DNA of 23,286 nt, from contig NGBS01001293.1 in assembly GCA_002245135.1 (NCBI GenBank), forward strand, positions 1 through 23,286. The letters are read 5' to 3'. Each line of letters starts with the position of its first letter. Position 1 is the first letter of the stretch. Shown here piece by piece: positions 1 to 12,000 of the stretch. The stretch comes from Proteromonas lacertae (taxonomy: Eukaryota; Sar; Bigyra; Opalinata; Proteromonadidae). Both the position numbers and the translations under genes were made by a program. Below the pieces are notes generated by a model. That model saw only the letters and a list, made by a program, of their open reading frames with translations. It was not told the origin of the DNA and searched no databases.

Positions 1-46
1 AAACACTCATATTTGGTTAAATATCTGTTGTTTATTATCTCTTCCA

Positions 47-1498
47 ATGGATTTGATTTGGTACTTCACCAGAGATCCAACCACTTATCAATGGAGTGTG
101 ATAGTAGTCGGCGCTTGTCTGAAATTCCTATTCATTGTATTATCTCACTTATTCCGTAAAGAAATCAACAGTGCAACTACTCGTTTATTACATACAAGAC
201 CATTAGCTTATTTATTACCTAAATGTGGTTCAAAAGGAATTATTCCACTTAGAAATGAAGATCGTTATACTTTAAGATATAGAGAGAAGAAAGGAAGAAT
301 GTCAACTCTCTTTATTGGACATTTATTGAGTTTTATATTGCTTTATGTATTTGGAATTATTGATTTAGTGATTTATAAAAGTGATGAAGTAATGGATAAT
401 ACGAAAGGTGGATTAGAATTACCGTTGGATTATGATTATTAAAGGGAAGTTTTGATATTATATTTGCCTATTATTTGACTTACTATTTCAGTGTAGAAAA
501 TTATTTAAAACCATTTGGATGTTTATCATTATGTAATGCGAAGGAATTATATTCGTACAATAGAAAGAAATTTGATCCATTATATTTTAAGTATAATAAA
601 AGTATTATTGAGTTGTTTCTCAATATGGATGTTTACTACAACAATGTTAGTATTCCACGAGCCTAATACCAAGCCTGATACAATCAGTTGGATTACTTAT
701 GCTATAATATGGTTTTTATTCTTAGTGATTGATTTATATGGACTTTATGAATTATTTGAATTGAGTAGAATAGAAAGAGAATTAAGTCCAATTATCAATG
801 CAAGTAAACACATCAGAAATGAAGAATATGAGAATAAAGATGAGTATGCCTCAGATCGTGATTCTTATGATGAAGCTTGTGATATCAAACGTGAGAAGAA
901 AGATAGAGAAGATGAAGAGATTGAAATTGAGAGTAAGAGTACTTTAGGTAAGAAAGAAGCACCATTACCTGGTTATCCACCTATTATATTACCGTTATTC
1001 ACCTGGTACTGAAATAGATGGAACTAAATTGTGGAGATTATGTGAAGATGACCACATTTGAGATATTATTATAACGTATCTACTGGAGAGTCGCAATATT
1101 ATAATCCAATGCAATTTATTAGTGAAAAGATGTTATTAGGAGATTATACACTCGATGATGCTTCATTTGAGAAATTGTGGAATAATTTACCTGTATTATG
1201 TACATATTGTGTAAAATTAATAAGATCCTTCCCTGAAGATAGATTATGTGATATATTACAACAACATCACTTCTTAATCATTGCTACTGGAACAAGAGAT
1301 AATGAGACAAAAATATATGCTTATACAAGATATTGGGATGATACTACTTATTATTTAGTTGAGTTTACATTTGAACATTTACATGAAACTGTGTTGATTA
1401 TATCAAAATGCCAAAATCCAACTTATTTAAGTGATTTTATGGAATTATTACCAATTGATGAATTAACTCATGGAATAAAACCAGTATGTAGAAGTTAA
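47..1498 (+). CDS. Multi-pass membrane protein with WW motif and globular tail, function unknown
   Basis: I do not recognise this gene as a whole. Splicing out 424-491 (68 nt, least certain; 406-496 is also frame-compatible), 591-612 (22 nt) and 972-1017 (46 nt) gives about 438 aa. Hydrophobic segments lie near residues 16-37, 87-109, 159-173 and 181-205, so about four TM helices. An acidic/basic linker (215-270) follows, then a WW-type motif near 276-305: LPDGTKLW, RYYYN, TGES and a final Asn-Pro, with Tyr in place of the second Trp. The tail has an FxxxWxxLP motif followed by alternating strands (LIIATG, IYAYTRYW, YYLVEFTF). This faintly recalls the C-terminal subdomain of beta-adaptin appendages; that is inference only. 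The frame slips by one base inside the WW motif at a T run (1057-1059), where one extra T would restore it. The gene converges on the DUF229 gene with 62 bases between them. Confidence 0.6.
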
Positions 1499-1560
1499 AC
1501 ACTTAATTATAAAATTATATTATATTTCTTAATTCCTGTTTTTTTTTTTACTTATATTAT
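1499..1560. other. Convergent 3' intergenic region
   Basis: Sixty-two bases lie between the stop codons of two genes on opposite strands, including a T10-like run near 1540-1549. The 3' ends must be very short or overlap. Confidence 0.4.
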
Positions 1561-3144
1561 TCAATTGTATTGAGGAATATTTAAATATTCTTGAGTCATA
1601 TTACACGAACAACCATATGTTACATTAAACTGACGACAATTTCTATTTTTGGGAATTTCATTAAACAAACTAATTCCTCTTTTATTTTGGTAATTCTTTC
1701 TATTCTACATATTATAAGCAATATTATATAATATACACTAGAAAAAATGAGCAATATCAAACAGAGTTGCATGAAAATCAAATCCTGTAACAAATCTGTT
1801 TTGATTAATCTTCAAATTCCTATTTATATCAGGATATTTCTTTGTAAACCATTTAGGAAAAATCTATATATGGTATATATATATATATATATATTCATTT
1901 ATACAATAATCATTAAGGGTAGTGCATGATCTAACGTTCCAAACTATAAAGAAAAATAACAACAAAAATATATACATAAGTTTCTTTATATGGTCCATAA
2001 TGTATTCCATGATCAGAAAACAAAATCAAAACAGAATCATTTAATATATTCTTCCTATGAAGGAATTTTATATAACCGGACAAATCTTTATCAATTCTTG
2101 GAAGTGAATACAACATGTAATCATGAGCATCTAAAAACACTGTTAATGCAAAAGTAGGTTGTTTTCTATCATGATAATATTTAATTGATTCTTTCAAATA
2201 TTTAAACACATATTTGTGAATTTGTTTATGACCAACACATCTTGCATGATAACCGTATTGACCATCAATATCAACATTACTAAAAATAATACTCAATAAA
2301 AAAATATATATACTTATATTTTGGATCTTCACACATATAATTAATATAATGATCAGAGCCATTGTAATTATTATGAGCTGTTAATTTTTCTTCAAAATCT
2401 ACAAACAGAACAGTATTTATGGTTTTATATCCTTCTTCTTTATAATCATCAAATATTACTTTATGAATATCTTTTCCTTCTGTTTGATTTACACCATAAA
2501 ATAATGTTGGATAATGAGGATCAGAATTTAAATCAATTGTGTGATATCTTAACATATCAAATATAGAATATTGAGATGATAATGATTGTAATGTCTTTAC
2601 TGTTTTTTGCAATTGCTTTTTAGCTACATATCTTGATGCTGCATCTATTAATAACAGATTAACAGATAGTTTATTTTCACTGATTATCTTTTCTACAGGT
2701 TTTGGTATAAATTTAATAAACCAGTCAAATGTTTTATTAGAAAATGAAGAATTTGTTCTTACAACCTCAGAGAGTAGTTTTACAGATTCACCTTTTACGA
2801 AAGTGATTTAACATTTACTTCATGTTCATTACCATTTCTAACATATTGAGCTACTTCTGTATCAATAAATGCAAAAATTGTATCATTTTTGATTAATATT
2901 GATGGCTTAAAGTAAGGGCAATCCTCTTTATCTGGTTTGGACTCTTATTTCATATTTGTTTTCTACATTACATGGCAATCTGCACAATTCTTGATCTGAA
3001 TAATATTCAACATTATCTATAAAACTTGAACATAAATCACTTCTTTGAAAAATGCCATTATAGTTATACACAAATATTAAACCTGATAGGATTAAAGTAA
3101 TCGCAAATAAACCACATTATAAATATGTAATATATTTGTCTCAT
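1561..3144 (-). CDS. DUF229-family sulfatase-like membrane or secreted protein
   Basis: This belongs to the DUF229 branch of the alkaline-phosphatase/sulfatase superfamily. Visible hallmarks in order are NLLLIDAASRY (nucleophile region), FDMLRYH, ALTVFLDAHDY, LILFSDHG with the following KET, FPKWFTKKYPD plus LKINQNR, FDFHATLFDIAH, and the C-terminal IPKNRNC with a CSC motif. Members are usually secreted or type II membrane proteins; the substrate is unknown. Introns fitting frame and GT-AG are 3043-3082, 2932-2971, 2792-2832, 2280-2313, 1944-1975, 1864-1904 and 1705-1738, giving about 440 aa. The start at 3144 gives a hydrophobic N-terminus (MRQIYYIFIMWF). If the first intron is instead retained as coding, a longer TM segment (GLFAITLILSGLIF) appears in a neighbouring frame, so the N-terminus is unsure. 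One base appears missing in an A run (plus strand 1742-1747) just before the last intron. Confidence 0.8.
1864..1904 (-). other. TA-microsatellite intron in the DUF229 gene
   Basis: This 41-nt intron is largely an alternating TA tract. Splicing it joins ALPLMIII to FPKWFTKKYP, recovering the family's conserved block. Similar TA tracts fill introns at 10215-10253, 17404-17450 and 18509-18555. Confidence 0.65.
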
Positions 3145-3334
3145 TGAATAGAAATAAGGAATTATGTTTTTCAGATTTTTCGTTGAAACATAATTCCCCA
3201 TAATTTTTCATTCATTGTATATTAGCAATATCGCTTAATTATCTGTTGATCATTTTATTTTTTATGTGAATTTGGAAAGAAATAAAAAATAAACCACTCA
3301 ATAATAACTATACTTCAATTAAATACCAATTATT

Positions 3335-5172
3335 CTAAAATAAACTTAAATACTTCAACTTAGTTACATTATATACGCAAGAACTATTTTCTATAAATAC
3401 TAAAAATGGAGCAACAGGAAGATGTGATGATTTACCATAAAAAGGACATTTCTTTATCTCACAAACCACATTTAAATCTTGATATATTTCTCTACAACAT
3501 GGATTATCACCATATAAATATCTAATTGCAGTAACATTTCTAATGTCATTTGAAATTAGTGTGATTGAATCTTTAGTAGCATCATCAATTTCTATTGTTT
3601 TCCATTCTCCTTCATATTCTTCAAATCCATATTTATCAATCAACTGTAATTCATCATCCATATTATGAATTATTGATGTATTAAAGTACAACATTATCTT
3701 ATTATCACTTATTTTACAAGAAGAATAAATAGGAGCACTATATTGAGTTGGAATCTTATATATAAAGTTTAAAGCACCCATAACTCAATCTTAAGCCAAC
3801 ATCATATTTTATATATTGGATGATAATCTCCACCAGCATGATGTGATTCCATTAAATCCAATCTATTTTATAACATATAATAATAATTATTATTATTATA
3901 TAAATACGAAATTGCCATGTATGTATTCTTTTGTACTGGATTTGGTGTATAACCATAATACCTCGTTTGAGCTAATCTTAGTGAGCCACCTTCTAATTAT
4001 AAATAAATAAATAAAAATAAAACCAATACTTTCAGGTTTTTTACATCTTGTCCAAACACAATGACCTGAAATTTGTACAAATCCAAACCAAAAATCTTTA
4101 TCTGTAGAATGAGTATTTTCATACCAAATCCTTCTGTAATAATTTATTAATTCTGGAAATAAACAACTGTAAGCTAAATGATTATCAGTTCCTTCAGCAA
4201 CAGCCTTTTTCACCTTGATACCATATAATTCCTTTTATTGTCATAAGAGTCAGAGATATCATCCCATTGAATAAATAATTCTTCTTTACAAAAAAACCTA
4301 CACTTTTGAATTGGATATTTTTTTATTACTTCATCAGGTAACCACGATTCTATATCTGTATTCCTATAACTAGTTGCTATTAATCCTATTGGTTTCTATT
4401 ATCATAATATATATAATTATAAATACATTCAATTTTTTATTCAATTCTAATCCAAACATATAACACACTCCTGAGAATTTACTAAACAGCGATTCAAATG
4501 ATTCATATCTACCTGTTGGTAAAAGACTGACATTATTAGCTACTTCCCATTTATTTCTAAACATATTATCTTTGAGTATATCTATCGTTTTATTTGATGG
4601 ATTAAATTGGATTGTTGCTATTCGCATATTTGGATATTTATAACTTTCTTTTATCATTTTTTTACCTTTATCAGTATAATACAACTATTACTTCAATATA
4701 TACATACATATATATACTGCTTGTTCCATATTCGACTGTCCTGCACACACATAAACATCACCAAATAATATATCATTCAGTTTAATCACTTCTTTATTAT
4801 CCACATTTGTAATTACAATATTTGTAGATATATTCGATGATTCTATAGGAGGTAATTGAAATTTCCATATTCTACAAACATATTTTCAATTTATACCCAT
4901 CATTATCAGTTTTTGTATTTAGTACTAGCTTATTCATCTTTAGCGATATTGATGAATTTGGAAAAGATTTCCCCCAAATAAATGCACTGTTAGGAGCAGA
5001 CTATATATTAGACTTAAGGTAATACTTGAAGAACCATATGATCGCTGAATATGGAAGATATAACAAATTTTTTACTATAACCTGGATTTTTCAATGGTAT
5101 TTTTCATTGTGTACTACATATCACAACCACAACACCAACAGCTATTAATATTACACAATAATAACAATCCAT
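3335..5172 (-). CDS. Sialate O-acetylesterase-like enzyme (SIAE/SASA family)
   Basis: The family removes O-acetyl esters from sialic acids and related sugars, mostly in lysosomes or outside the cell. Landmarks in order are an N-terminal hydrophobic anchor or signal (MDCYYCVILIAVGVVVVI), DHMVLQ, FIWG, DILFGDVYVCAGQSNM with the catalytic Ser, PIGLIATS, IIWYQGE, FPELINYY, FGFVQIS, LRLAQTRYYGYTPNP, a YHP motif carrying the likely catalytic His, then a Cys-rich end matching the CP-(F/L)-Y...P-APF signature. Introns at 5082-5117, 5001-5025, 4872-4896, 4685-4717, 4396-4426, 3993-4023 and 3863-3907 restore frame at the expected homology joints. Four further one-base excesses remain (T run about 4290, A/G run 4204-4210, A run 3807-3810, G run 3777-3779). 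Discounting them gives about 535 aa, close to the animal enzyme. The gene is either recently damaged or carries base-calling errors. Confidence 0.85.
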
Positions 5173-5270
5173 TCCAAAACTTTCGGATAACCATATTCAA
5201 TAAAAGGGTTATTTAATGAAAATTTTCAATAGTCAATTTTAATCTTCTTTTTTTAAAGAAAGAGTGTAAT
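5173..5270. promoter_or_regulatory. Divergent intergenic region, SIAE-like and EGF-protein genes
   Basis: Only 98 bases separate two oppositely oriented start codons, so both core promoters must lie here or inside the genes. The sequence is AT-rich with a T run near 5247. I see no recognisable box element. Confidence 0.4.
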
Positions 5271-7056
5271 ATGAACAAACCACATCTGAAAATATTACTA
5301 TTGTTATTATTTAGTTTGTTGTATGTTAATTGTGGCTTATGTCCAAATAATTGCTCAAATCGTGGTAAGTGTACTGAAAATGGTTGTGAATGTTATAAAA
5401 GTAGTACATTCCCGAGTGGATATGGTGGAGGAGATTGTTCACTAAGTATTATAACGACATTATAACATTTTATATAGGATTATGTCCAAAAGGCACACCG
5501 TTCGGTTATATACCAACTGAAAAATCAAGTATTACCAGAAATACTAGAGGTGAACCAAGATCAATTAGTATTAACAAATACGTTGAAAATGGTCCAACAT
5601 ATGGTAAACCAATATATAAAGTAGTTGGAGTTGATTATTCAGTTGATTTTTCATATGGTTATACAATGAAATGTAGTGATAATAGAAAGAACAATGAATT
5701 ATCTTCTAATTATGCAAGAATGTATAGTTATAACACTCAAAGCAAAGAATATTATATAGAATATAGTTTTGATATAAATATAGATAGTAATACTCCAAAT
5801 TCGAACCCAATCATTACTGAAATAACCTGTAATCCAATCTATCGATTTAACGATTTATCACTATACTATATTACTACTACATTAAATGACAATAAAATCA
5901 TATGGGCAAATTTTAAAGACATTTTATACAACTTTCAATGTAAAAATGACAAGAAGTATAGTTTTATTTGTGAAGATAATTCTATTCATTATTCAAATTG
6001 TGAATATGATGATAGTAGTAGTAATAACAACATAATATTTACATTTGATAGTAATATTAAAGTTGATTCTAAATGTTATTTATTAAGTGATTATAATGGA
6101 AATTCTATTTCATTAGAAGAAAGTGATATATCTAGTATTATGTTAATAAATAATAATAATAATAAATTATATCTACCTACTTCATCATCTAAATCTAAAT
6201 CTATAAGATTGATTAATGATAATAATATTTTTTTTATATTTAGCATCAGAAGGAAGTGATTTTTCTATTAATAATGATGAAATATCAATTGATATATCAT
6301 CTGTTAATAATTTAGTTCATGATAATATGTTATATAATAATTTAGAAAATGGTGCAAATATAATAATAAGAGAATTAACAACTATGAAGGAAATATATAC
6401 AACCATTATAAAAGTGACAAAAAATAAAGATAATAAAATATTAATAATAAAAACAACAGATACGATTGATAATATAAAAACTAATAGAATATTATCATTA
6501 TCTGAAAGTAAAACCTATAATCATCATAAAAGCAGATTGAGAGGAAAATCAACAATAATAAAAACACAAACAAATAATAGGATATTATTACAAACAGAAA
6601 GACTTTATTCTATTAATACATTTAATATCAATTCTATTCATGTAGAAGTAGAATGCAGTGGTCAAGGAACTTGTAATCACAAAACAGGAGAATGTGAATG
6701 TTTTAATGGATATGAAGGAAGTGCATGTAATAGAATTCAATGTCCAAATAATTGTAATGGTTATGGTGAATGTGTGTTATTAAGTTCAATATTAGATAAT
6801 AAAGAACTGAATAGTTATGATGGCTATGGGAATGATAGGATATTTGGCTGTAAATGTGATAGGAAAAGACGAGGCTTATGATTGTAGTCTAATTGAATGT
6901 CCTTCTAGTGCTGATCCTGATGGAAAATTCAATATAGATGGTTCTGAATATAGAGATTGTAGTGGAAGAGGTATTTGTGATTATAAAACTGGAACATGTA
7001 AGTGTTTTGATGGTTATAGAGGAGCTGGTTGTGAATTGAAGAATAACATTAGATAA
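5271..7056 (+). CDS. Secreted EGF-repeat protein
   Basis: The start gives a textbook signal peptide ([20 protein letters not shown]). An EGF-like module follows at once ([11 protein letters not shown]...CECY), interrupted by intron 5446-5477 (32 nt, phase 1). A long Asn/Ser-rich region of unknown fold fills residues about 60-440. Three more EGF-like modules are at the C-terminus: [31 protein letters not shown] with a loop insertion before GCKC, and [20 protein letters not shown]. No C-terminal TM segment is seen, so the protein is probably secreted; adhesion or matrix function is inference. The length is about 583 aa if two one-base excesses are discounted, at a T8 run (6228-6235) and an A4 run (6864-6867). 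Near the second, both candidate frames keep the eight-residue Cys spacing, but reading the first frame further keeps the usual EGF Gly, so the exact break point is unsure. The modules resemble EGF_2/tenascin-type repeats of other protists. Confidence 0.8.
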
Positions 7057-7188
7057 GTGCTTGTATATTGATGATTAATGTAATATTTAATTTTATATCC
7101 GTTTTATGTAATTGGTGTTTCTAAATTTTCATAGAAATTATTCATTTGTTTTTTTCTTCATAAGTAGTATATAAAAGAGATTAATAAT

Positions 7189-8849
7189 ATGAATGGTATA
7201 ATTACACTACAGATTGGTGACATATCCAACCATATTTGCACGCATCTGTGGAATATTGAGGTATTTTTGTCTTTTTCTTATTATTAGAATCCAAATTCAA
7301 GTCATGAAGAATCTCCTTGCTTGAAAGAATTAGATAATAGCTATTACTTTAAAAAGAGAACAAGCGATCACGCAAATAGTTATTATCCAAGAACAATTTC
7401 ATTATCATTAAAAGGTGGATTAGGTACTTATTCACCCTTTATTAAATATCCATCAGAATCTCACTCATACAGTGTTGAGAAAATTAAAGAAGAAATTAGT
7501 TGGAATGGTGATATAAAAGAGTATAGATTAGATGATCAATCAGAAATGAAGAAGTCGAGTAAATCCAAATACAGTTGGAGTGAATATACTTCAATTCCTT
7601 ACAATTCAAATTCATTCTTAGAGTTAAATGAATATCAGCAATGTTTACCATTTGATACATATGTAATGGGTAGAGAAGCAATGTCTGTATATATATATAT
7701 TAATAATAACGTATAAATAATATAGAAAAAAACTGAAAATGAGAATATCTATGACAAAATAAGAAAAGAGATGGAAAATTGTGATTATGTGTTATGTTAT
7801 AACTTATATAGTGATATATACAATGGTTGGGGAGGTGTTAGTAGTTCAATATGTGAATATTTAAACAGCCGAAGATCCAAAAATACCAATTATATCATTT
7901 TTAAATCATAATAAAATTACTAATAAGATGGTATAATAATTATAATATTTTGTTTATATATGAATAGAGTAAAAAGAATTTAAGTGATCGCGCTGTATCA
8001 ATTGCAATGAGCTTAAAAACAATATCTGAATTTAGTAAGACAATATTTCCATTTGATTTGAATATATCATTTTTTAAATCATCATTATATTTATATACTT
8101 TTCTTAATAATTATTCAATTAAATTACAACAATCCAAATCATTTCTACAATTTTGATGAAAATTCGTTATTTCATAAAACTTCAGTCATATCAAATTCTA
8201 TTCATTCAATTACTACTCCTTATAGATGTAAAAGTAATCGATATGATATAATGACGTATTATAATGAATATATCAATCAACCAAATGAAAATATGAAATA
8301 TAAAGAAGTGTTAATTGATTATCCATTACAACCATTAGAATCATTAAATAATGCATCATTATTGAATTATTTAATGAAATATAAAACATCCAATTTAATA
8401 GATTTAACTACTGATTCTGTAAAAGAAGATGAATATGAAGCATTATACAGTAGTGATGTATTGTTTAATGGAATTAAAGATGTAAAGGTTGATGAAATAT
8501 TGAAAGAATTGAATTATGAATGTATTTATTCTGATCCACATTTATTATATCCTTTATATATATGTTATTTGGTTTATATTTCTTTAATATTTATACTGAT
8601 AATAAATGTTTAATGAGTAATAATTATAATGATTTTCCTCAATATTTCTCATCTGTTGTTAAATGTTATTCTATGATGGTTAATATAAGAACAAGTAGTA
8701 ATATGTGTAAATATTTCAAATCTGTATTGAATAACGCTCAACAAGGATATACTGGTTCAAAATATTTGTATGAAGATGTTGATGAAAAGAGTGAAATACT
8801 GGAATATTTTGATAATATGATAAAATTGTATAATGATGAGAATGATTAA
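7189..8849 (+). CDS. Misato/DML1 family protein
   Basis: Misato/DML1 is a tubulin-related protein linked to mitochondrial distribution and inheritance. The N-terminus MNGIITLQIGDISNHICTHLW matches the Misato segment I pattern (LTLQLGhfaN.vgtHfWN). The next exon has RTSDHANSYYPRTISLSLKG and SWNGDIKEYRLDD, matching the 'tPRlil.DLKG' and 'W.G' signatures. ENCDYVLCYNLYSDIYNGWGG corresponds to the segment around the family's 'CD.lQGfqvl.D...GfsG', and ITTPYR to its 'vT.PYR'. Introns are 7261-7287 (27 nt), 7687-7725 (39 nt) and 7931-7967 (37 nt), all phase 0. The frame slips by one base near 7868-7872 and at 8121-8123, and by two in a TA repeat near 8555-8562. Discounting these gives about 517 aa, against about 570 in human. 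The 132-base gap upstream and 182-base gap downstream contain nothing else I can support. Confidence 0.85.
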
Positions 8850-9031
8850 ATATAAGCTGTATGTTGTTATTATCAATATATTTCTTAATTAATTGATATA
8901 ATACATCTTATAAATAATGTTAAAAATTGAAAAATTGTATTGTCCAATAGAATCTTTGACATTCACCGTGAAAGTCACTTGCATTACCATCATTACTACT
9001 ATAAAGCCATTAAATACTCTAAAGCATAAGA

Positions 9032-12000
9032 ATGAGTATAACAGAAGAAGAGTATATTGATTATTTACATCATACAATATAGAATTAAAGTGTTTGAAAA
9101 GAAATATGGTCGAGGTAAGTTGAATGTGATTCTGAATGAAAAATCAGTAGAATCGATGATGAAAACATTGTCAGAAAAGCATGAGGAAGTAAGTGAGTTC
9201 ATTCACAAAACTCCTCCTTATTTGTATATTCGTAGTGTATAATATGATAATAGGAAAATCGATGAATTATTGGAAAAAGGATTTGGCGACATAACTCTTG
9301 AAATACAAGATACAAACATCAAGAGTTTCAAGTTCATATTATCCTACCAAAATGAGATGCTTAAATCATTGATTAATGATCCACTATGTAGTAATCCTCT
9401 TTCTCTTTCTTATGAAGTAAATCCTGCTTGTATGAAATATATCAATCGATTTTACAGTGGTCAAGAGATTACTCTGGATGGTGATAATATAATTGGTATT
9501 CTTTCCTTTTGTGTATGTTATGGTGATAATCGACTAATCCCTTCATGCATGAAATGTCTCGAAGAAATAATTAACAACCAGTTGATTAATGACATATACC
9601 AGTTAATTAGTTATTCAAATTCAGCTGCTTTGGAAGAATTGGAAATTTTACTCAAACAAATTTTCTCAACAACAGCAAATAAAATATTACTATCTCCAGA
9701 ATTAAAGGAGTTAACTGTCCCATCAGTTGAATATATACTGAAAATTCCTTGTCTGCAAGTTGATAATGAAGAAAACTATTTAAATCTTTACTTGAGTATT
9801 ACAAAAACATAAAACAATATTATGAAGATGAAAATGAATTAATTGATGATTTTAAGATAAGAATATTTCCAAATATCAATTGGAATAGAATTAATTGGAA
9901 TATGATTGATGAAAACCCAACAGAACTGATAAATGAAGAAATGTTTAAGAAATATCAAAATGAATCAAAGCTACTTTCAAACAGAATTTATATTCAAGAT
10001 TTCCCTGAAATTAATAATGATGAAAAATTAACGGAGTTACTGAAAGAATATTACTATGATACACCCTGTTTTACATCAGTAACCGATGAACTAATAACAT
10101 ATTTACATAATAAAGATATACAAAAGATATTGAAGAAATATTTAAAATATATGAATATAAGATTCAAGATTGCTTGTTTATTGTTAATATGTCATATAAA
10201 AGGCGATATAAATGGTATATATATATATATATTCTCATAATGTTTTGCAATAGAGTTAATCAGTGAAGAAGATTATATGATATTAATAAAAGAAATTGTG
10301 AAAGAATATGGAAAAGAGGATGATAAAGAGAATGATAAAATCATCAAATGTTTAAGCTATTTCTATACTCGTATTAATCTTATATATAATATACAATAGC
10401 ATATATTCTTGCGTTAAATATTCAGAAGAAAATATCTGATGAATTATTGGAGAAAATTATTTCCGATGGATTATTGGATAAGAAAGTATCTGATGATTTA
10501 CTAGAGACAATATTATCTGATGAATTAATGGGAGAAAATAATATCAAATGAATATTTACATTCCTCTGATTATAAAAGTATAATGGAGAATATATCAAAA
10601 GCCAAATTCAAAACAATTTCTTCATATGATAATTCTCTTATTGTTGAAAAAGATAAACCAAAAGAATATAATCTCAAAATTAATGATAATTATTCAATTG
10701 AACCAAACATAAAAGGAAAGAATTGTATTTACAGAGTAACTCCAGGTATATAATATTCAATTGTTATTATAATTGTAGATCTTCCTGATGGTTTATGTTT
10801 GGATAGATTGACAGGAGTAATAAGTGGAATTCCTAACAAATTTATGAATTTTGTTACATACAAAATTGAATGTGAAAATCCTACCAGCGCATTAAGTTAT
10901 GAATTGACAATAGCAGTTTCTCCGCTTTCCTATTTCAAATACGAAAATCAACAAGAAGAGTATATGGAAGAAAATCCAAATTCTGATAATGATAATGAAA
11001 TCGAGAGTGAAAGTGAGGATGAAAATGAAAAACTCAAAAGAAAAGTGTTAAAAACAATTTTGAATTTAAAAGTCAATCAAGAGATTCATCTAATACCTGA
11101 GCATGATGGTGGAGTATGTGTATTTTCAGTTGAGCCAAGTATAATTCATAGAATTAATAATTATAAATAGAATTTCCTGATGGTGTTGAGTTAGATGAAT
11201 CAACTGGAGTTATTCAAGGAAGATGTTTAAATTCATTAAAGAAAACTGAGTATAAGATAACTTGTAAGAATATATGCAATGAATTACAATACGTAGTAGT
11301 ATTAACAGCTGGAAAATTAACTCAATTCAAATATTATTCAAAGAATATCAAAGCTAAAATCGATGAAGAAATCAATCTAATACCTGATTATGATGGTGAA
11401 ATGTGTAACTTTTCAATTGAACCAAGTATATTTGAATGAATAATAATGAATAGATTTACCTGTAGGTATAGAATTAGATAATGAAAATGGAATAATTAAA
11501 GGTAGTTGTTCAGAACCTTGGAAAGCAGTAGAATATACAATAATATGTAGAAATGATACAAACGAATTGAAACAAAGAGTAACAATATCAGTTGGAGATT
11601 TAACAATATTTTCATACAATTCTGAAAAAAACAAATACAAATTAAATGAAGAAATCAATTTAGTTCCACAATGTGATTGTTCAAAATGCATATATATGAT
11701 TGAGCCAAGTATATATTTGCATTTATTAATGAATGAATAGATTTACCTGATGGTTTAGAATTTGATAGATCAAATGGAGTAATAAGAGGAAGATGTTCAA
11801 AGCCATTCAAGGAATCTGAATACTTAATAATCTGTAAAAATGTAACAAATGAAATTCATCGAAAAGTGAAGATATCTGTTGGAGAATTAACACAGTTTGC
11901 ATATAAAGATACAAATAATCGTTATGCATATAATAACAATTATTATTATGATATAAACAAAAACCTTAAGTTTGATGAAGAAATCAATTTAATCCCTGTT

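Noticed and set aside
1747-1929. A short plus-strand open frame of about 60 residues rich in Ile and Tyr.
   Set aside because: It is the complement of the DUF229 C-terminal exons and a TA-rich intron, with no independent support.
4284-4329. A 46-nt GT-AG stretch in the SIAE-like gene that would also restore frame before LFNGMISL.
   Set aside because: Removing it deletes VIKKYPIQKC, which fits the family between the IESW and LFNGM blocks. A one-base excess in the T run explains the frame better, though RNA data could reopen this.
3777-10532. Programmed +1 frameshifting at stop codons, as in Euplotes, as a general explanation for the frame slips.
   Set aside because: Any one-base excess can be repaired on paper at the next stop, so the fit is trivial. 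At several sites (SIAE T run and G run, the nine-residue repeat) conservation shows the slip lies well before the stop.
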